DNA of 64,000 nt from NCBI RefSeq assembly GCF_000002875.2, contig NC_009413.2:1059823-1123822 (forward strand), written 5' to 3'. Under the pieces are notes generated by a model. It was not told where the DNA came from. It saw only the letters and a program-made list of their open reading frames with translations, and made no database searches. Positions 1 through 10,575 of this stretch are shown here, piece by piece. Numbering within the stretch: the first letter of the stretch is position 1; each line of letters opens with the position of its first letter. The stretch comes from Leishmania infantum JPCM5 (Eukaryota; Euglenozoa; Kinetoplastea; Trypanosomatida; Trypanosomatidae). Position numbers and translations under genes: made by a program.

Positions 1-396
1 GCGGTCAGGCTGTGGACATTGTTGCGCTGGAGAGGCCAGCGACGGTGCGCACGCTTCTGCCATCCATGTGATGGGCGAAGTGTCAGCGCGACTCGTACGT
101 ATCCCACCCCCGGGCCTCGCACTGCCCCACTGGTGTGGGGCGCCGGAGTGCGGGACCGCGAGGAGATGCACTGGGTGGCGACCAGCACAAGGGTAGCTGC
201 TGTGAGGCGACCTGCGATGCGGGGAGGGGGGGCGAGTAGAGTTTTGCGTAGGGGCGGTGCTGGGATGACGGAGTCGGCGCATTGCTGTAACACGTGTGCC
301 TAGCGCTGCCTCGCCCCACGCGGATGGGGTTCGCGGCAGGCCCGGTGGGTAGAGCGGAGTTTGGATTCATGTTCTATGGCAGAGAATGGTGGACAC
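1..396 (+). mobile_element. SIDER2-like retroposon, 3' part (cut by window edge)
   Basis: Base 1 aligns with about base 33803 of the complete copy at 33632-34194, and the resemblance runs imperfectly to a shared GGACAC near 391-396. Shared blocks include GCGGTCAGG at the start, CTGCTGTGAGGCGACCTG, GCGCATTGCTGTAACACG and CACGCGGATGGGG. Both copies are in the same orientation. A full length near 560 bp fits the SIDER2 family of short degenerate retroposons found in Leishmania 3' UTRs. The family name is from memory of length and habit, not from a database match. Confidence 0.7.
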
Positions 397-1252
397 GTTG
401 CGGAACAAGCAAAAGCAAACGAATGTATCGTTGTGGGCCTCTCTTTCTCGTTTGTGTGCATATGTGCATTCATCTGCAACTGTACTTACTGTGTCTCTCT
501 TCTTAAGCCTCCTGCCGTCTCTCTCACTTTCGTCCTGCTGCTGATGCTGATGCTTTACGGTGCACGTCGTATTGTTTTTTTTTTCTGAGTGGAAAGGAGT
601 ACGCAGCACGAAGTGTCGGACGAAGCGAGATAAAAATGGGACAGAGGTGTGGGAGAGGGGAGGGTCGCCTTGTGTGGAGTGGCTGAAGCAGAGACAGAAA
701 AGAACAAGGACTGCCGAAAAGGGAGATGCTGCCCTGATAAAGGATGCCCATCTTGCGCCACCGCTGACTCCGGAAACATTTTGATTGACCGCAACTGCGG
801 CACTGATCTTCAAAGAAAGAAAAGCGTCGCAGAGTTCACGAGACCGGTGAGTCCAATAACGAAAGCGTGTGCACTTCCAGTGGGGATAAGGCATGCACCG
901 ACACCGACAGAGACGCACATTGGCGTGTGCGTACACTCGCATGTGTTGTCGCTGGCTTTCAGCGCGACATAGGTCGTCTCATCAAGCTGGTGCCTTGTAT
1001 GTGTTTGGTGCATCGAAGTTAACGAAGCAGCCATCGCTGTCTGCCTCCTCGTCTTTCTCGGGACCGCTTTTCCTTTCCCTTACTTTTTTTTTCAAATTCG
1101 CACTCTTCACACGCTGCCTCGTTAACGTCGTTGCTTCTCGTGCTACATATGCCACTGAGGCGGAAGGGGCCTCGGCCTACGCTGTGGATGACACATCCGT
1201 ACGTGCACAGGCAGGTAGACAGCACAGCACACTGGTTTATCTTCCCGTCACC
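397..1252 (+). other. Spacer and probable 5' UTR
   Basis: No credible gene is visible. The last part is pyrimidine-rich (about 1040-1100, with a run of T near 1086-1094). The first AG after that tract is at 1158-1159, which would place the mRNA 5' end downstream of the in-frame ATG at 893 and favour the ATG at 1253. Confidence 0.55.
1158..1159 (+). promoter_or_regulatory. Candidate spliced-leader acceptor AG
   Basis: First AG after the pyrimidine tract at about 1040-1100 and 94 bases before the chosen start codon. The assignment rests only on the usual trypanosomatid rule of polypyrimidine tract then first AG. Confidence 0.4.
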
Positions 1253-3421
1253 ATGGCGTGCTCCGTGGAGGCACAGGCAATCGGCGGCACCNCCAGCGGG
1301 GCCGCCGCCCTCACCTCTCGTCGCCTTTTTCAAGAGCGCATCAACGCGCTCCTCTCGGCACCCATGCCACATTGCCTCCAGAGTGAGTCACAAGGGGACG
1401 CGCCATTTCGAATGGGTTTCATGTCCGCAAGAGAGCGAGCAGGCAGCGGCATGGCAACCGAGCGCTCGCTGCACAGCTCGCACTCCCCTCAGCGCAATGC
1501 CCAAGCCTCCACCGTGCGCACGCTTCCCATCTACGAGGCTCTCCTACAGAAGGGTCGACTAATGCAGGAGCATCGAGAGCGGCTTCAGCAGGAGGCAATC
1601 GAGCGAGAGATGCGTGAGGTGCGGCCTGCTCCACGCGTCGCCGTCTCGCCGGCTCCTCTACCCGTAGAGGCGCCACGCTCCGCACGCCGCCTTCCCCCCA
1701 AGGGTCAACGCATCGAGGACAGACTGCTTCAGAGGGCCAAGGAAAAACACGAGCTTGAGGAGAAGGCTGGGCAGGTGCGGGCGGAGCGCGAGGCTGAGGA
1801 CCTGGCGGTCATCGCCCCCTTTCATCCTCACATCTCAGCCCACGCTCTGGCGACCAAATCCCGTTACAAGGAGCCACCACCCGATCGGGCTGCGTGGCGG
1901 GCGAGACGTTTGGCAGAGCTTGCGCAAATGTGCCAGAGTTCGGGTGCAGAGGTGCTGGAGGAGCTTCAGGATGTGCCGTCCATCAACCCACGCTCTGCGA
2001 AGCTCGCTGCCCTGAGGAAGGCGAGAGAGGGTCTGGATGGGGTACCCGTGCCGGACGCCCTCCTTATCAGTGAACATCGCCGTCGATTGGCTCAGTGGCA
2101 GGCAGCGGAGGCGGAGCGGGAGGCTCGGTCGCACGCAGTCCCTTCCATCACTCGGCACGCCGCACGCATGCGGCGCGTCGGCAGTGTTGGCGATCGCCTG
2201 CATGCGGAAAGCTACGAAGTTGCGCTTCGCCGCTTGCAGCGCGAGGTGGCGTGGCGCGAGGCCCACACACCGTTTCAGCCGCTCGTCACTCCGCTAGGCG
2301 CTGTCACGGCGCCACGATATCAACGTGAAGGTGACACAGTCGCGCACACACGAACTCTGGAGGGTTCCCGCATTTTATCGCGTCAGAACTGGGTGCCAAG
2401 GGACTCCTTTCAGCCCTCCATCAACCCTGTTAGTGCGGCGATTGCGCAGCGGCTGCCAGAGACGGCAATGGAGCGGCTGTGTCGGCCCAGCGCTGTTCAT
2501 TCTCTTTCCTCCTATGTCGATCCCACCAGCTTCACAGACGCGTCTGGTGTGTCTCCGTCTCCATCTATTGCTGCACGTAGCCAGACTCGTTCCTGCTTGC
2601 TGCGTACGCCGTCTGCGCACCAGCAGCACGGTGCTGTGTTGAACACCCCTTCCTCGACGTTAGGTGCCCTTCCCAGCTCTGTGGTCGCCTCTCTGGATGC
2701 GTATGAGCGCCGGCGACAGAGGCGGCTGGAGGCGCTGCGCAAGGAGCAGGTGGAGCACGAGCAACGGGAGTGCACGTTTCAGCCGCAGATCAACGCACAT
2801 TCGTCGTCTTTGACGGGCGCCTTCGCGAGCGCGAGCGGTCAGCGGGGCCCCAGCGCCGTGGCGCGGCGGAGCGGCGAGTGGCAGCAGCAGCGAGAGCGGC
2901 ATCTCGAAACGATGCGGCAGTGGCAAGCGGAGCGGGCGGCGGCAGAGCAGACGATGGCGACGCGCGTGAGAAGCGGCGCTCGCACGGCGGCGCCCTCCTC
3001 CTCGCCGCTGTCTTACAGCGTCTACGGTGGCGATGGCACTCCCTGGGGCGTGGAGGAGTACCTTGCCAGGCAGAAACTCGCGCGCGCGATGCGGCAGAGG
3101 GCGCAGGAGGCTTTGGAGCGCCAAAGCGTCTCTGTCGATGGACGCGATCGCCCATCTTCCTCATCGGCGCCGCCTCCCGTCAGCAAGCAAATGGGGCTGG
3201 ATCACCGCGTGCGCAGCTCTAGCATGCTTAGCCGAAGACCCTCTCCCATTCGCAGTTTGCGGCCGGCTGTGCCCGCGTCTCAGGAGGTAGCCATTGCCCA
3301 TATGTTTGCCTCTGCGGAAGAGGCTTCCAGCGACGGCGGCTGGCGATGCTGGAAGGGAGGCGAACACGTCATGCGCGTGGACGCACCACACTCTTCTTTC
3401 TCACGGTCTTCTCGTTCTTAG
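1253..3421 (+). CDS. Conserved hypothetical protein with six FxPxI-type repeats, probably cytoskeletal
   Basis: A 722-residue protein starting at MACSVEAQ. The open frame extends back to an ATG at 893, but the first 120 codons read like translated spacer and lie upstream of the best splice acceptor. An ambiguous base (N) at 1292 leaves residue 14 undefined. The protein is rich in Arg, Glu, Gln and Ala, with predicted charged helices such as EHRERLQQEAIEREMREV. A short motif of the form (F/V)xPx(I/V) recurs at residues 190 (FHPHIS), 241 (VPSIN), 296 (VPSIT), 341 (FQPLV), 386 (FQPSIN) and 509 (FQPQIN), mostly 45-55 residues apart and each close to a charged helix. Such repeats are common in protist cytoskeletal and ciliary proteins, so a microtubule-associated role is inferred. 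I recognise no named family or catalytic domain. The gene at 23301 has a related repeat. Confidence 0.85.
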   Translation: MACSVEAQAIGGTXSGAAALTSRRLFQERINALLSAPMPHCLQSESQGDAPFRMGFMSARERAGSGMATERSLHSSHSPQRNAQASTVRTLPIYEALLQKGRLMQEHRERLQQEAIEREMREVRPAPRVAVSPAPLPVEAPRSARRLPPKGQRIEDRLLQRAKEKHELEEKAGQVRAEREAEDLAVIAPFHPHISAHALATKSRYKEPPPDRAAWRARRLAELAQMCQSSGAEVLEELQDVPSINPRSAKLAALRKAREGLDGVPVPDALLISEHRRRLAQWQAAEAEREARSHAVPSITRHAARMRRVGSVGDRLHAESYEVALRRLQREVAWREAHTPFQPLVTPLGAVTAPRYQREGDTVAHTRTLEGSRILSRQNWVPRDSFQPSINPVSAAIAQRLPETAMERLCRPSAVHSLSSYVDPTSFTDASGVSPSPSIAARSQTRSCLLRTPSAHQQHGAVLNTPSSTLGALPSSVVASLDAYERRRQRRLEALRKEQVEHEQRECTFQPQINAHSSSLTGAFASASGQRGPSAVARRSGEWQQQRERHLETMRQWQAERAAAEQTMATRVRSGARTAAPSSSPLSYSVYGGDGTPWGVEEYLARQKLARAMRQRAQEALERQSVSVDGRDRPSSSSAPPPVSKQMGLDHRVRSSSMLSRRPSPIRSLRPAVPASQEVAIAHMFASAEEASSDGGWRCWKGGEHVMRVDAPHSSFSRSSRS

Positions 3422-4645
3422 ACACACACACACACACGGGCACCTCGTGCCCATTGCGGCAATAATCCTTCGCCCGGTGGTTAGATTTCTCTCAGTTTCT
3501 CATATTCCCTTCGCGGTTGCCAGGGCCCGGGCTCTTAAGTGCACAGACGCACGTAGTCCTCTATTTCCAGTGAACCGCGACACACAGTTCATGTGTTCGC
3601 TGCCACTGTGAGTATGGCTTCGTCGTCTTCTCTTGGTTCTGCTACGGCGAAGCGCACGAACGAGGAATATCAGCTGCAAACGCACCCGCAGCTCCTTTTT
3701 TTTTCGCCGTTATGGTAGTCATCACTTTAGCTGATTGTATCAGCTACGTGAGGCACACCCCTTTCCCGGTCTCCATATCCTGGCACGTGCATGAGTTGTG
3801 AAACCATACATGGAGCACGAAAGCGAAGCCACGTGAGCTCACACATGTGCGAAGAAAAGGAACTGGCAGAAACGCTAACGCACCTCAATGTCTTTCGTTC
3901 AACGGTAGCTCATCTCTCAATACTCCCGCTGCCACTCTCTCTTTCTCCGTGTCTTCAACTTTACATGCTCGTGTGTGTGCATGTCTCCATTTATGCACTC
4001 TTGTCAGAGCAGCCGATTAGATCGCTTGCGTCGCCCTGTGATTCTTGAGGTGGATTTCACGCTGTCCATCGTCTGCTTTCATTCACCATATTTTTATATC
4101 CTCTCACCAGGCATCGATTCGTGAGCGTCTACCCCGTACTGTGGAGGCCACACACACGCACACGCATATAGCCTCACGGCTTTTCGGCGAAGGAGCACCC
4201 CTCCACCTTCCTCCTCTCTCCCCCTGACGGCAGAAACCCACCCACACGTACCCACAAATAGCCGCCCACACTCCTGAGTTGCGCAGGTCGGCATAGAGGA
4301 CTGAAATTCTCCGGGAAGTCGCCGTGCCCCCCCCCCTCCCATTCATCTTTTGCCTTGACTTCTCTGATTTTTTTCTACGTTCTCTTTTTTCCTCTCCTTC
4401 TGTGCTCGCGCGCGTGCCGGGCCTTCTCCCCTCTTTTTTTTGTTTTGTCAGCGCGGCGACCTCAGTCAACCGACCGGCATTAGATCGAGGAAGAGGGAGA
4501 AAGTGACTCTCGTGCAGGCACAGAGATAGCACCGCCTGTGTGTCTGTCGCTTGCCTCCTCTCGTCCGTGTTAGGTTTCACCTTGCCCTTTTTCGTGGTGG
4601 TAGTAAGGGCCAAGATCAGTGCGAGCTTCAGCGCTTCCTGAGACC
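3422..4645 (+). other. Intergenic spacer with (CA)n and CT tracts
   Basis: Holds a (CA) run at 3422-3437, mixed spacer sequence, and a strong pyrimidine tract at about 4358-4450 ending at a candidate acceptor AG at 4450-4451. No credible gene is seen. Confidence 0.6.
4450..4451 (+). promoter_or_regulatory. Candidate spliced-leader acceptor AG
   Basis: Follows the long T/C tract at about 4358-4449 (ending TTTTGTCAG) and would give a 5' UTR of about 195 bases for the gene at 4646. Confidence 0.45.
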
Positions 4646-7012
4646 ATGCCAACCCATTTCTCTTCCTCGAAGCTTGCGTCGCAGGCGGCGGCCGCGTCTC
4701 TCTTGGTGGACGACGATGCGCCGTATCACGACTCCCGCCCCATAGCGCGTCTTCCCCTCGACGACGACGGCACGGCGGTATTGCCGCTTCCGCAGGCAGT
4801 ACAATACGCCACGGAGTCGGACTCAGTTTCCCTTCTGCTCTCCTCTGATGCGGAGGAGAAACCTTCTAACGAAACCGGGAAGGAGGCAACGTGGATGGAG
4901 CTGCGGAAAAGCAGCCACTCAACGCAGCCGGCGAACCACTCCGGCACGCACACTTCCTACCACGATTCACATCACGGCACTCGTCGGAGCAGTGCAAGTC
5001 GGGCTGACGGCGGCAGCCCCCATGATCCACGTACGCCGCTCACGCATTGCACCTCCAGTGTCGATAAGCGGCATATCGAGCGCCTCGCGCGGCCGAGAGG
5101 TGCGCAGGGCTCTGTGATCAGGCCCGCGGAGCCGAACTACGGCCGCCTGCTGAACTTTACAGAGGAGGAGGAGCAAGAAAAAGGGCGAGCGCAACAGCAC
5201 TGCCGCAAGTCACCGCGCACCCGACCGAGCCCGATTACTCCCAGCCTAGAGCAGACCCAGCCGACGGGAAGTCGACCTCCGCCTTCTCGTCCGGAGAGCA
5301 ACCACCACACTGCGGTGGCCAATGTTGCCCTGCCAGCCTCACAGAAGGCGTGCTACGAGAAGCTCGCGGCACCGAAGAAATGCCCCGCTGCATCCGCGGT
5401 CGACGGCGGTGCGCCACCGTCTCGGACTTCTTCGACGGCCGACGGCGGTACACCGGCGTCTCTCACTTCCTCGACGGCGGCCGCGCCACGCAGAGACAGC
5501 AGCAAAACTTTCGACCGCCTAGCCGTACCGAAGAAGCCGGTCGCCGCCCGTTGTGAGGAGGCGGTGCCACTACCAGAGCGGCGGCTTCGTTCTCACTCAT
5601 TGTATGCGCGCGTTCTTACGCCGCCGCAGCACGACCTGTACCTGCAGTGCCTTTCACGGCCAAAGAACCGGAGTGCGTCGTCTCACCGCGACCCGTGCGC
5701 ACCGGTAGAGCCCAACCTGCACATCCCGCAGAAGCGTTACTATGGCGGCACCACTGTTATATCGGTCTCACCTGGCACACCCACTTCTACTGGACTGCCG
5801 CTGCCGTCACCCCACGCCGGCGGACGTCGCAATAGTCGCGTGCCGAGCGCTTCGTGGGAGGCGGTGGCCAGCTACGCGGAGCGACGCCCATCGTCAAAGG
5901 CCTCCTGCTTCCTGCCACCTAGCTCGTGCGCCGAATGCGGGACTGCACTCCCGCAGCAGACGTACACGGTGCCGTCACAACCCACCCTCTCCAGCGCGGC
6001 GGCACTGCACGAGGTTATGGTTGAGCAGGTGGGGGTGATACCGCACCAGCCTCTTCCCGCGGCTCCTGCCGCGAATGGCGATGGACTGATGCAGGTGCAG
6101 TCGGCCCCAGCGAAGATTACTGGCTCGAAGCCCCCGATCGTGGTGCGTACTCGCCGGTACGTGCCTCCGTCGGAAGAGCAGGATGCCGAGGCTGCCGGCC
6201 AGTCGGCGTCCCGCGCAGCGAAGCAGGAGAGCCCCGCAGCCCCCGCGCCGGAACCGGTTGAGGCGGTGCGGCGACGTACTGCAATACCGACTGTGCCGAC
6301 TGAAACGACAACGACGCCCGCACTGGAGAAGGAGAAGCCAAAAATGGCAGATACCACCCCCCCGGAGACGCCGGCACGCGCCATGCCGGCTCCTGTCGCG
6401 GTGCAGGCCATCAAGCGAGCGCCGCCGCTGCTGCCGTCGGTGCCGGTCGAAGTAAGTGCCCCGAAAGGGGTGGTTCAAACAACCAAGCGAGTGCCTCCTG
6501 CGCCTGCTGCCACTGCAGTCACTCCAGCTCCACAGAGACCTATCACGTTGGAGACCTCCAAAAGACAGACCCCTGCTCCATGCTCGGCACCAGTAGCACC
6601 AGGACCCTCGCGCCTGGAAGCTCCACCTCAGCCAGCGCAGGTGGAATCTGCACACATCCATCCTTCTCCCTCCTCGGTATCAGTTTCTGCTTTGCCGTCA
6701 GACAAGGTGGCCACTGCGACACCGCAGGCGGTAGCCGTAGCAGAAAACGGCACTGTTGACGCTGCCTCAGCCTCCGCAATGGAGGATGTGCACGCCATTC
6801 CGACGCCGCCTTCCAGCGACAAGAAAAAACTTCGCAAGATCACGCACAGAAAACCGAACAGTGCCAAGCCGGAGGTGCTTCGGGACGCGGACTTCGCGTG
6901 CCAACTGGAGGTCTTGCCGGGGACGCGCCATGCTGTGAGTATCAAGAAGCCATATACGTTGGCAAAGCCAACGGTGAAGGCACTGTCTCCAAAGTCACGC
7001 TGGGCTCACTGA
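4646..7012 (+). CDS. Pro/Ala-rich protein with THEG-like LAxPK repeats
   Basis: A 788-residue protein, start chosen at MPTHFSSS because the upstream in-frame codon at 4619 is GTG. Low-complexity, with Pro, Ala, Ser and Thr dominating. Four short repeats of the form RLAxPK occur: ERLARPRGAQ near residue 146, YEKLAAPKK near 237, FDRLAVPKK near 289 and LQCLSRPKNR near 333. This resembles the THEG repeat of SPMAP2-type sperm microtubule proteins, so an axonemal or subpellicular microtubule role is inferred. A second imperfect repeat of the form (I/T)KRxPP follows in the C-terminal half (AIKRAPP, TTKRVPP, TSKRQTP). No transmembrane segment or catalytic domain is evident. The C-terminus is basic (KKKLRKITHRK). 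Family assignment is tentative. Confidence 0.8.
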   Translation: MPTHFSSSKLASQAAAASLLVDDDAPYHDSRPIARLPLDDDGTAVLPLPQAVQYATESDSVSLLLSSDAEEKPSNETGKEATWMELRKSSHSTQPANHSGTHTSYHDSHHGTRRSSASRADGGSPHDPRTPLTHCTSSVDKRHIERLARPRGAQGSVIRPAEPNYGRLLNFTEEEEQEKGRAQQHCRKSPRTRPSPITPSLEQTQPTGSRPPPSRPESNHHTAVANVALPASQKACYEKLAAPKKCPAASAVDGGAPPSRTSSTADGGTPASLTSSTAAAPRRDSSKTFDRLAVPKKPVAARCEEAVPLPERRLRSHSLYARVLTPPQHDLYLQCLSRPKNRSASSHRDPCAPVEPNLHIPQKRYYGGTTVISVSPGTPTSTGLPLPSPHAGGRRNSRVPSASWEAVASYAERRPSSKASCFLPPSSCAECGTALPQQTYTVPSQPTLSSAAALHEVMVEQVGVIPHQPLPAAPAANGDGLMQVQSAPAKITGSKPPIVVRTRRYVPPSEEQDAEAAGQSASRAAKQESPAAPAPEPVEAVRRRTAIPTVPTETTTTPALEKEKPKMADTTPPETPARAMPAPVAVQAIKRAPPLLPSVPVEVSAPKGVVQTTKRVPPAPAATAVTPAPQRPITLETSKRQTPAPCSAPVAPGPSRLEAPPQPAQVESAHIHPSPSSVSVSALPSDKVATATPQAVAVAENGTVDAASASAMEDVHAIPTPPSSDKKKLRKITHRKPNSAKPEVLRDADFACQLEVLPGTRHAVSIKKPYTLAKPTVKALSPKSRWAH

Positions 7013-8400
7013 TGTCGAGGCAGGGGCGTTGAGGAAGACAGTACCCTTGGCGCTCAAAGAGGCTTTCCTTCCCTTGCATGTGCGTGCCTCTGTGTGCTCT
7101 TTCCCATCTTGTCGGTCGCTCTGTGCCGTCCTTCAGAAAAGACGTGTTTGTATCTGCCGTCACTTCATTTGTACCGTAACGAAATCAAGGAAAACGAGGC
7201 AACGCCACACCGTGCCTCACAGCCTTGTGTGCTGGCGTACTCGTTTTCCTTTTTCGCTCTGCATCGACCATCTCAACGCGCGCGCACGGACAAAAAAAAT
7301 GCACGGACACACAAACACACACACACACACACGGAGACTAATACCTTCACACAGACACAAAACGGTGACAGTGCCATCCCTGCCACAACAGCGGCAGTCG
7401 AGCAAGAGGAACAAATCAACGAAAAGGGCAGGGTGAGGGGAAAGAGAAAGTCGCCTTCTCGTAACACGGCCACAGCCGGGAATACATGCCCCTCCTTACT
7501 TCTCAACACGACTGAACGGTTCGCTTGCCGTCGTGCGCCGCACACACGCTTTCTCGTTGTTGCCCCCCCCCCCCAAATGCCTCTGCACCTCTTCACTTTC
7601 GCCTCAATGCACGGCAAGCGAACGTACACGTTTGATGTTTTCTCGCTGCCGTGTGCTGCGTTTGAGCGCGCGCGTCGCGATCGAGACAATCACCTCCACC
7701 ATCATCGTCTTTTCCATTTTGTATCTTGCCCCCTTCACTGCGCCTCAGCATCTCCTCACCAGTGACATACACGCCCATACGCCGAAGGTGCGAGAATACG
7801 CTATTGCCTTCCGCCCATCCAGCTTTTCATTCACTTGCACGGCACAAGAAGAGATCAAAACCACGGAGACGGAGGGCGAAGCACATCTCCACGTTTTTCC
7901 TGCATCAGCGGCTCTCTCTCTGTGCCCTGTGATATAATCCCCTCCTCGTGCCCTTTGGGCCCTGACCCCACGCCGCCGTCCCCCTTCTGCGCGCGTGTGG
8001 GTGCTTGCACCACCTCTCGCCACTCCTTCCCACCGGTGCAGAGGGTTACGGCCATGTTCTGTTGCTTGCCTGCTTCCTCTTTTTCCACTTCCCTGTTCGC
8101 TCGCGCGCTCTGACAGCCGGGTAGAGAGACCGAGGCTTAGACGTAGACGTATACGCACACGCACCCGCTCCGCAGCATAAACGCCGACGAGGCAGGTACT
8201 TCTTCACCCATACACGGGGAGAAGAGTGACGAAGGAGCGGTGCGGGGTAGCGAGAGGAGGAGCCTTTCGGTGTCTCTTCCTCTTTGTGGTCTTAGCTTGT
8301 TTCTTTGCTTTCCCCGCGCGTGCGTTTGTGTTTGTCTTTGCGCTCACCAACCTTGTCGTGCTTTCATTGTCTTGCGTTGGTGTCTTGCTGTGCATTGAGT
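7013..8400 (+). other. Intergenic spacer
   Basis: Contains a (CA) run at about 7315-7332, twelve C at 7563-7574, and CT-rich sequence before the phosphodiesterase start. Open frames here are low-complexity translations of these tracts. No gene is seen. Confidence 0.6.
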
Positions 8401-10575
8401 ATGGGCAGCGGAAATACGAAGCAGCCCACGGCGGCGCTGACGCCGACGCCGCCATCCTCCAACGAGATGCAGATGCATTCAGCCTGCAAGAAAAAGGTCG
8501 ACATTTCTTCCAGCGCTGACCGCGCCGAGGCGTTTACAGCAGCTGCGCGACTGCCGGCGCAGGCTGCACCACGACCGCCCCCTGTGGTCGTACCCCCACA
8601 CTCCCCATCGACACAGACAGGGTGGGTGAACACGACTACCTCCGGCAATGCCCCAAAGTTGCTGGGCAAGGACAAGTACGTCAAGGAGTACGGCGCCTTG
8701 GCCATGAACAACCGTGCGAAGGCGGCGCTGCTAGGTACGCTGTTTCTCTTTTGTGACCCTGAGACGGAAAGCACGGTGGTGTCGTACCATGAGAAGAGCA
8801 CCGGCTCTGTGTACGCGCGCAGCTACACGGATGAGGAGCTGGGGCAAGCAAAGCAGGCCGCTGGCGTATGCTTCTCGTGGGCTCCCTTCTTCAAGTCCCT
8901 AGCTACAGCCGTGATCAAGTCCAAGGCAACGGTTACCTCACTCGACCCGACTCGAAAGGACGCCAACTTTACCATCTTCAATAGCAAAGACCCCTCCCAA
9001 ACGTACCCGTTTGTGGTTCCGATGGATATGGTGTCGGATGGGTCCTCACCGAACGCGCGGGAGGTTTTCCGCTTTGTGGTGCACCCGTTGACACGTGCGT
9101 TGCAGTACAATCGTGCGAACAGCGGCTCGAGCGTGCGGGAGGCGTGCGCGGAGAAGCTGGAGTGTGAGTTGACGGTGCACACCGCTGCGACGAAGCAGCA
9201 CACCACCTACGTAGGCAAGCTGCTGCCCACGGTGCGCCCACTGCGAGAGGAGTCGGCGCTGCACTCCCACCGCGCCATGGTGGCTGGTCGCGAGGTGCGC
9301 AGCCTCGAGCGACGTCTCAAGGCCCGCGAGGCGCAGATGATCACAAAGCACCCACTCGACCAGCTCTACGACGAGGGAGGTGCACAGAGCTTTCAGCACA
9401 CCTTGTGGTCTCCTGAGCACATCCCACATGAGGAGGACCCGGACGAGGTGCTCTCGTTCTGCATCCGCTGCGCGTTTCCGTTAAGCCCGGGCATGAAGCT
9501 GAGTGACATCTCAGGTGTGCTGCAGCGGCCCGAGATTCGGAAGCAGATGGAGGCGAACGGCAACGGCCAGGTTATTGCAGAGGCGTTCGAGATCTTCAAG
9601 GGAATCGACCGCTGGGACTACGACACCATTCAGCTGGAGATCATCACCGACGGCAACGCCCTCTTCTACACGACGTACCTCCTCATCTACAAGCTGGACC
9701 TGGTGCGCTACTTCAACCTGGACGACGCCGTACTGCGCCGCTTCCTCGTAGCTGTGCAGAGCGCCTACCACCCGAACCCGTACCACAACGCCATGCACGG
9801 CGCGGATGTGACGCAAATCAACTACTACATTATGATGGTGGCCGGGCTTAGCGAGAAGTGCTGCTTGAGCAAAGAAGAGATCTTCGCCGGCATCATCGCC
9901 GGCGCCGTGCACGACTTCGACCACCCGGGCCTCAACAACAACTTCCACTCCCGCACTGGCGCCTACCTCGCCACTCTCTACAACGACAGGTCTATCCTGG
10001 AGAACCATCACCTTGCCTGCACTTTTGAGCTGCTGCGCAACCCACGCTACAACATCTTCGCCACGTTGTCGGACGAGCAGCGGCTGCTCGTGCGGGAAAC
10101 CATACTGGAGATGGTTCTGGCGACGGACATGGGCAACCATGCGCGCATCTTCAAGAACTTCCAGGTGCGCATGTCGGAGACGAGCGACTGGCACTCGAAG
10201 AAGGAAGACGTGCGGCTCGCTCTCTCCATGTCGATCAAGATGGCCGATATTTCGAACTGCGCGCGGCCCAACCATATCTACGCCGAGTGGGCCAAGAACA
10301 TCTCGAAGGAGTTTTACCTCCAAGGCGACGCAGAAAAGAAGCTGAATCTCTCCATCTCGCCCTTCATGGACCGGACGAAGGAGGCGGAGGAGTTCCCAAA
10401 GGGACAGGTGTCGTTTATAATGTATATTGTGCAGCCTATGGTGGAGGCGATCTCGGTGCTACTGCCATTTATGACCTTTGCGGTAAATATGTGTATTGAC
10501 AACAAGGAGTACTGGCGGCGCAAAACGGAGGAGGCGCAGAAGGCCGAGTCGGTAGAGGACGTCTGTGATCGATAA
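8401..10575 (+). CDS. Class I 3',5'-cyclic nucleotide phosphodiesterase (trypanosomatid PDE, possibly PDED-type)
   Basis: A 724-residue protein expected to hydrolyse cAMP to AMP and so limit cAMP signalling. The class I catalytic domain fills the C-terminal half. The metal-binding histidines are in HNAMHGADV (H462, H466) and HDFDHPG (H504, D505, H508). A further metal-binding aspartate is D616 in MADISNC. The purine-binding glutamine is probably Q669 in KGQVSF, with F672 as the stacking residue. There is no GAF pair as in PDEB and no FYVE cysteines as in PDEC, which leaves PDEA or PDED; PDED is a guess from remembered synteny. The N-terminus MGSGNTKQ fits an N-myristoylation site (G2, T6, K7), suggesting membrane attachment. 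Residues about 80-250 are a predicted globular region followed by a charged helix (REVRSLERRLKAREAQ) that could dimerise. The in-frame codon at 8305 is not ATG, so 8401 is taken as start. Confidence 0.93.
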   Translation: MGSGNTKQPTAALTPTPPSSNEMQMHSACKKKVDISSSADRAEAFTAAARLPAQAAPRPPPVVVPPHSPSTQTGWVNTTTSGNAPKLLGKDKYVKEYGALAMNNRAKAALLGTLFLFCDPETESTVVSYHEKSTGSVYARSYTDEELGQAKQAAGVCFSWAPFFKSLATAVIKSKATVTSLDPTRKDANFTIFNSKDPSQTYPFVVPMDMVSDGSSPNAREVFRFVVHPLTRALQYNRANSGSSVREACAEKLECELTVHTAATKQHTTYVGKLLPTVRPLREESALHSHRAMVAGREVRSLERRLKAREAQMITKHPLDQLYDEGGAQSFQHTLWSPEHIPHEEDPDEVLSFCIRCAFPLSPGMKLSDISGVLQRPEIRKQMEANGNGQVIAEAFEIFKGIDRWDYDTIQLEIITDGNALFYTTYLLIYKLDLVRYFNLDDAVLRRFLVAVQSAYHPNPYHNAMHGADVTQINYYIMMVAGLSEKCCLSKEEIFAGIIAGAVHDFDHPGLNNNFHSRTGAYLATLYNDRSILENHHLACTFELLRNPRYNIFATLSDEQRLLVRETILEMVLATDMGNHARIFKNFQVRMSETSDWHSKKEDVRLALSMSIKMADISNCARPNHIYAEWAKNISKEFYLQGDAEKKLNLSISPFMDRTKEAEEFPKGQVSFIMYIVQPMVEAISVLLPFMTFAVNMCIDNKEYWRRKTEEAQKAESVEDVCDR

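Noticed and set aside
9511..10323. Minus-strand frame of 270 codons antisense to the phosphodiesterase
   Set aside because: A shadow of the sense catalytic domain, which has all class I motifs.
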